Assembly: GCA_001897445.1 (NCBI GenBank)
Contig: MKSX01000030.1
Span: 1 to 34,607, forward strand
Direction of reading: 5' to 3'
DNA length: 34,607 bases
Origin: Alphaproteobacteria bacterium 33-17
Lineage (GTDB): Bacteria; Pseudomonadota; Alphaproteobacteria; Rickettsiales; 33-17
In this document: piece by piece, positions 31,999 to 34,607 of the stretch
Numbering within the stretch: position 1 is the first letter of the stretch
Layout of the letters: each line of letters starts with the position of its first letter
Program-made: the position numbers and the translations under genes
The notes under the pieces: model-generated
Told to the model about the DNA's origin: nothing
What the model saw: the letters and a program-made list of their open reading frames with translations, nothing else
Databases searched by the model: none

Positions 31999-33581
31999 AT
32001 CTTTATAATATTTTACAAAGCAATAGTAGTGCTACTACAGCAATTATTCATCATGGGCTTTTTAGTAAAAATACTATTACATATAAAGAGCTTGAGGAAA
32101 AGAGTAATCATTACGCTAAAGTTTTTAAAAAACACGGAATTAGAAAAAATGATATTATAGTTATGTATATTCCAATAACTATAGAGTTATATGCAATTTT
32201 ATCTGCCATACTAAAACTTGGTGCGGTTGTAACTTTTATTGAGCCTTCTGCATCTAAAATGTTACTTGAGCATTATAAACAGCTTAAGCCAAAGGCAATT
32301 GTTACAACTCCTACAATCTTTGCAGGGCTAAAATTTTTAAATTTGATTAGCCATATTCCTCTTAGATTCACAACAGGTTTTACCCCATTTAACACTATAA
32401 ACCTGCAAAAATTTGCTGAAAATGAAAGTATTATTGATACAGCAGAAGTGGATGAAGATCACCCAGCTATAATTACCTTTACCAGTGGATCATCTGGCAT
32501 TCCAAAAGCAATTATAAGAAGTCATGGATTTTTATTAAACCAGCATAAGGCAATTATAGGAACAACTAAGCCTTTTTCAGGTGTGGTTGACATGATTAGC
32601 CTGCCGATATTTATTTTATCAAATTTAGGCTCTGCAATAACAACAGTGATTCCTAAAGGCAATTTAAGAAAACCAGCAAATGTAAGCCCTAAAGTATTAT
32701 GGGAGCAGATCAAAGAAGATCAAGTTAGCAGACTTACTTTCCCACCTATTATCTGTGGCAACCTTGCTGATTATGCAATTCAAAATAAACTCATTAATAC
32801 TAGTGTGAAGCATATATTTACAGGGGGAGGACCTGTATATCCATCGCTTTTAAAAAAGCTAAGATTAGTTTTTGCAAGCGCCGATATTATAGCAATTTAC
32901 GGATCAACCGAAGCAGAGCCAATAGCAGACCTTCATTACCGTGAAATAAAAGACATGGATTTTGTGAACATGAATAAGGGGAAAGGCGTTTTAGTTGGTA
33001 ACATTGTTGAGGCTGCTAAGGTAAAAATTATCAATTTTCATAAAACTTATACCGATTATATAAAGCTTGATAAATCTGAGTTTGATAATATTTCATGTAA
33101 GCAAATGGAGTTTGGTGAGATTGTTGTTTCAGGAAATAACGTTGTAAAAAGCTATGTAAATGCTAAAGATAATCTTGATACTAAATTTAGCGTAGATGGG
33201 GAAATTTGGCATAGAACGGGCGATAGTGGCTATATTGATCCGCTGGGCAGACTTTGGCTTTTGGGTAGGTATAAGCAGATTATAAACTTTGAGGGCAAAC
33301 ACATTCATCCGTTTAGTGTAGAATGCGCAGCAAACAGCTACGATATTGTTAAAAATGCTGCGTTAGTAATGGTTGATAACAAACGCATTTTAGCGGTTGA
33401 AACATATAATAAATCTGATTTAAATGAATTAAAAAATATCAAAAAGGAAATTAATAAAAACTTTGGATTTGACGTTGTTGAGTATATTTCGGTTACAGAA
33501 ATACCAATGGATAAAAGGCATAACTCTAAAGTTGATTATACCAAAATAAGTAAAACAATTAAATTAAACAAATTAATATAA
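31995..33581 (+). CDS. AMP-forming acyl-CoA synthetase / adenylate ligase (OleC-like branch)
   Basis: 528 residues from ATG 31995, which overlaps the upstream stop; a GTG 9 nt earlier is less likely. ANL-superfamily motifs: TSGSSGIPKAIIR (163-175), YGSTEAEP (302-309), HRTGDSGY (406-413), the hinge LLGRYKQII and the catalytic lysine K512 in NSKVDY. Activates a carboxylic acid as acyl-AMP, then passes it to CoA or directly to an acceptor. The YGSTEAEP form and the HRTGD-GRLWLLGR block resemble ligases associated with OleC and with unusual lipid pathways more than housekeeping FadD; this placement is tentative. There is no signal peptide or membrane segment. A role supplying the GNAT enzyme with an acyl thioester is plausible. 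Confidence 0.9.
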   Translation: MNLYNILQSNSSATTAIIHHGLFSKNTITYKELEEKSNHYAKVFKKHGIRKNDIIVMYIPITIELYAILSAILKLGAVVTFIEPSASKMLLEHYKQLKPKAIVTTPTIFAGLKFLNLISHIPLRFTTGFTPFNTINLQKFAENESIIDTAEVDEDHPAIITFTSGSSGIPKAIIRSHGFLLNQHKAIIGTTKPFSGVVDMISLPIFILSNLGSAITTVIPKGNLRKPANVSPKVLWEQIKEDQVSRLTFPPIICGNLADYAIQNKLINTSVKHIFTGGGPVYPSLLKKLRLVFASADIIAIYGSTEAEPIADLHYREIKDMDFVNMNKGKGVLVGNIVEAAKVKIINFHKTYTDYIKLDKSEFDNISCKQMEFGEIVVSGNNVVKSYVNAKDNLDTKFSVDGEIWHRTGDSGYIDPLGRLWLLGRYKQIINFEGKHIHPFSVECAANSYDIVKNAALVMVDNKRILAVETYNKSDLNELKNIKKEINKNFGFDVVEYISVTEIPMDKRHNSKVDYTKISKTIKLNKLI

Positions 33582-33594
33582 GTAAGGTATTAAA

Positions 33595-34491
33595 ATGGCG
33601 CTATTTTCCAGTTATATTATAAGTTTTATTACATATTTCTTACTTCCAATAATTCCTGTATCTATTTTATATTTTCTTGGTTTGATAGATAGTAAAATCG
33701 GCTTGGTAATATGTACGGGGTTGTCAGTGCTGCTGGGTGATGCAAATTACTATTTTTTTGATAAATTATACATCAGAAAAATCAGCAAAAAAATATATGA
33801 CGTCAAATTCCCCGAAGAAGTTCCGAAAGTTATTATCAAATCTATTGCAACCAAAATATTTTACATTCTATCTATAAGCGTTTTTTACAATACCTTAATC
33901 CTGAAAGAAATTATAATCTCAGACTTTGACCTGACTAAAGCAGCTTTAGCATTTTTAATATGCTTTATTGTTGTAGACTTTGCTTTTTGGTTATCTCATC
34001 ATTTATTTCATGTTTATAAAGGTCTATATAAGAAAACTCACGTATTTCATCATCAGTCAGCACTTACAAGACCTGAAAGCTATCATAAGTTCTTGCTTTC
34101 AGAGCATTTATTTATTGGCACTATATTATTTACAGTTTCAATCAGTGTAAAGTTTATATTCGGTATAGATTTAAGCGTTATCGATCAGTCTTATATTGTT
34201 GGTTATATATTTTTCTTATATTTCCTTGAGCATTACGGCATGCTGACTCATTCAAATCATGAGTTTATATCTCCAAAACTATTAAAAGTATTTCCGTTTA
34301 ATATTATTACTACTCCTTGTCATCACGCGATGCACCATGCAAGATTTCATGAAAATACATCACAGCTTACAAGGTTTTGGGAAAAGTGTTTTACTAAAAC
34401 AGAATCAAAAGATTATCACAAAATCCATGAAAAAATTTGGAGCGGCTCACCACTTAAGTCCTTCAAAGAAAACTTAAATGACTATAAATAG
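33595..34491 (+). CDS. Fatty acid hydroxylase / sterol desaturase superfamily protein
   Basis: 298 residues with four or five membrane segments and the histidine clusters of this non-haem di-iron family: SHHLFH (H135, H136, H139), HVFHH (H149, H152, H153), EHYGMLTHSNH (H213, H219, H222) and HHAMHH (H243, H244, H247, H248). These enzymes use O2 to hydroxylate or desaturate lipids; the family also includes alkylglycerol monooxygenase and carotenoid hydroxylases. It is the last gene of the operon, 13 nt after the ligase gene with an AAGG ribosome site. The substrate is presumably the lipid chain handled by the cluster. The activity requires oxygen, placing the pathway in an aerobic or microaerobic setting. 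Confidence 0.9.
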   Translation: MALFSSYIISFITYFLLPIIPVSILYFLGLIDSKIGLVICTGLSVLLGDANYYFFDKLYIRKISKKIYDVKFPEEVPKVIIKSIATKIFYILSISVFYNTLILKEIIISDFDLTKAALAFLICFIVVDFAFWLSHHLFHVYKGLYKKTHVFHHQSALTRPESYHKFLLSEHLFIGTILFTVSISVKFIFGIDLSVIDQSYIVGYIFFLYFLEHYGMLTHSNHEFISPKLLKVFPFNIITTPCHHAMHHARFHENTSQLTRFWEKCFTKTESKDYHKIHEKIWSGSPLKSFKENLNDYK

Positions 34492-34535
34492 TAACGGAGT
34501 GACAATAAGATTTACCATATGTCATTGCTGTATGG

Positions 34536-34594
34536 GTTCGGAGTATCGGTGACGGAATATTGGAGGAAAAGGGTTGACAATAAGTCTGAAAGGG
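34536..34594 (-). repeat. Dispersed intergenic repeat, copy 3 (inverted)
   Basis: In reverse complement it reads CCCTTTCAGAC, TTATTGTCAACCCTTTTCC, an 11-bp insert (34554-34564), then GTCACCGATACTCCGAAC, collinear with 22-73 apart from that insert and the 4-bp ATCC present only in copy 1. It lies about 45 nt after the last gene. No other gene or clear terminator is visible in 34492-34607. Confidence 0.7.
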
Positions 34595-34607
34595 CTGTTT
34601 AAGCGCC

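Noticed and set aside
1..34607. Inverted related sequences at both window ends taken as the terminal inverted repeats of one large mobile element
   Set aside because: A third copy of the core lies inside the window at 15287, the end copies differ by indels, no transposase or integrase is present, and the interior holds housekeeping genes (waaA, lpxK, hemB, metK).

Overview
This is an AT-rich, gene-dense chromosomal segment, most likely from a Gram-negative alphaproteobacterium of the Rickettsiales or a similar host-associated lineage. The pointers are a lipid A/Kdo operon, an aspartate-type (Mg-dependent) HemB, a CobT-like VWA protein, two ankyrin-repeat proteins, low-complexity Lys-rich coding regions and short palindromic intergenic repeats of the GTCATTGCGAG...GGCAATCCA kind. 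The family assignment is inference, because there is no rRNA or other phylogenetic marker. I found no tRNA, rRNA, CRISPR array, transposase or phage gene.

Layout. 1-216: dispersed repeat, then elongation factor P (217-783). 784-896: two divergent palindromic repeats. 897-4743 (minus): an overlapping outer-membrane operon read in the order DUF374 acyltransferase, waaA, lpxK, family-4 glycosyltransferase. 4821-6377 (minus): CobT-like MIDAS protein. 6490-10999 (plus): an AmpG-type permease, then 1 nt later an exported tricorn-type protease. 11176-18205: an accessory-looking stretch with an unrecognised protein, metK (minus), a Lys-rich coiled-coil protein and two ankyrin proteins. These are candidate secreted effectors, with their own promoters and a strong terminator. 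18302-19581 (minus): a small membrane protein and a degenerate LysM/LytM lipoprotein. 19692-20690: hemB. 20749-23665 (minus): a three-gene ABC exporter (adaptor, FtsX-type permease, ATPase).

23744-34491 (plus) is the most interesting part: eight tightly packed genes in one orientation. They encode HMG-CoA reductase, a UbiA-family prenyltransferase, a dikinase-type phosphotransferase shaped like rifampicin phosphotransferase, a DUF3419/BtaA-like SAM-dependent aminocarboxypropyl transferase, a phytol/dolichol-kinase-like membrane protein with an unassigned C-terminal half, a GNAT acyltransferase, an acyl-AMP ligase and a fatty-acid-hydroxylase/sterol-desaturase-type di-iron enzyme. Two of the seven junctions overlap and the other gaps are 3-18 nt, so this reads as one operon. 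I do not recognise it as a characterised pathway. Its chemistry (CoA-ester reduction, prenyl transfer, alcohol phosphorylation, aminocarboxypropylation, N- or O-acylation, hydroxylation) fits assembly of an unusual isoprenoid or amino-acid-containing membrane lipid. The divergently transcribed ABC exporter next to it, starting 78 bp away, could move the product.

The two window ends carry related repeat copies in inverted orientation. I read these as members of a dispersed repeat family, not as the ends of a mobile element.
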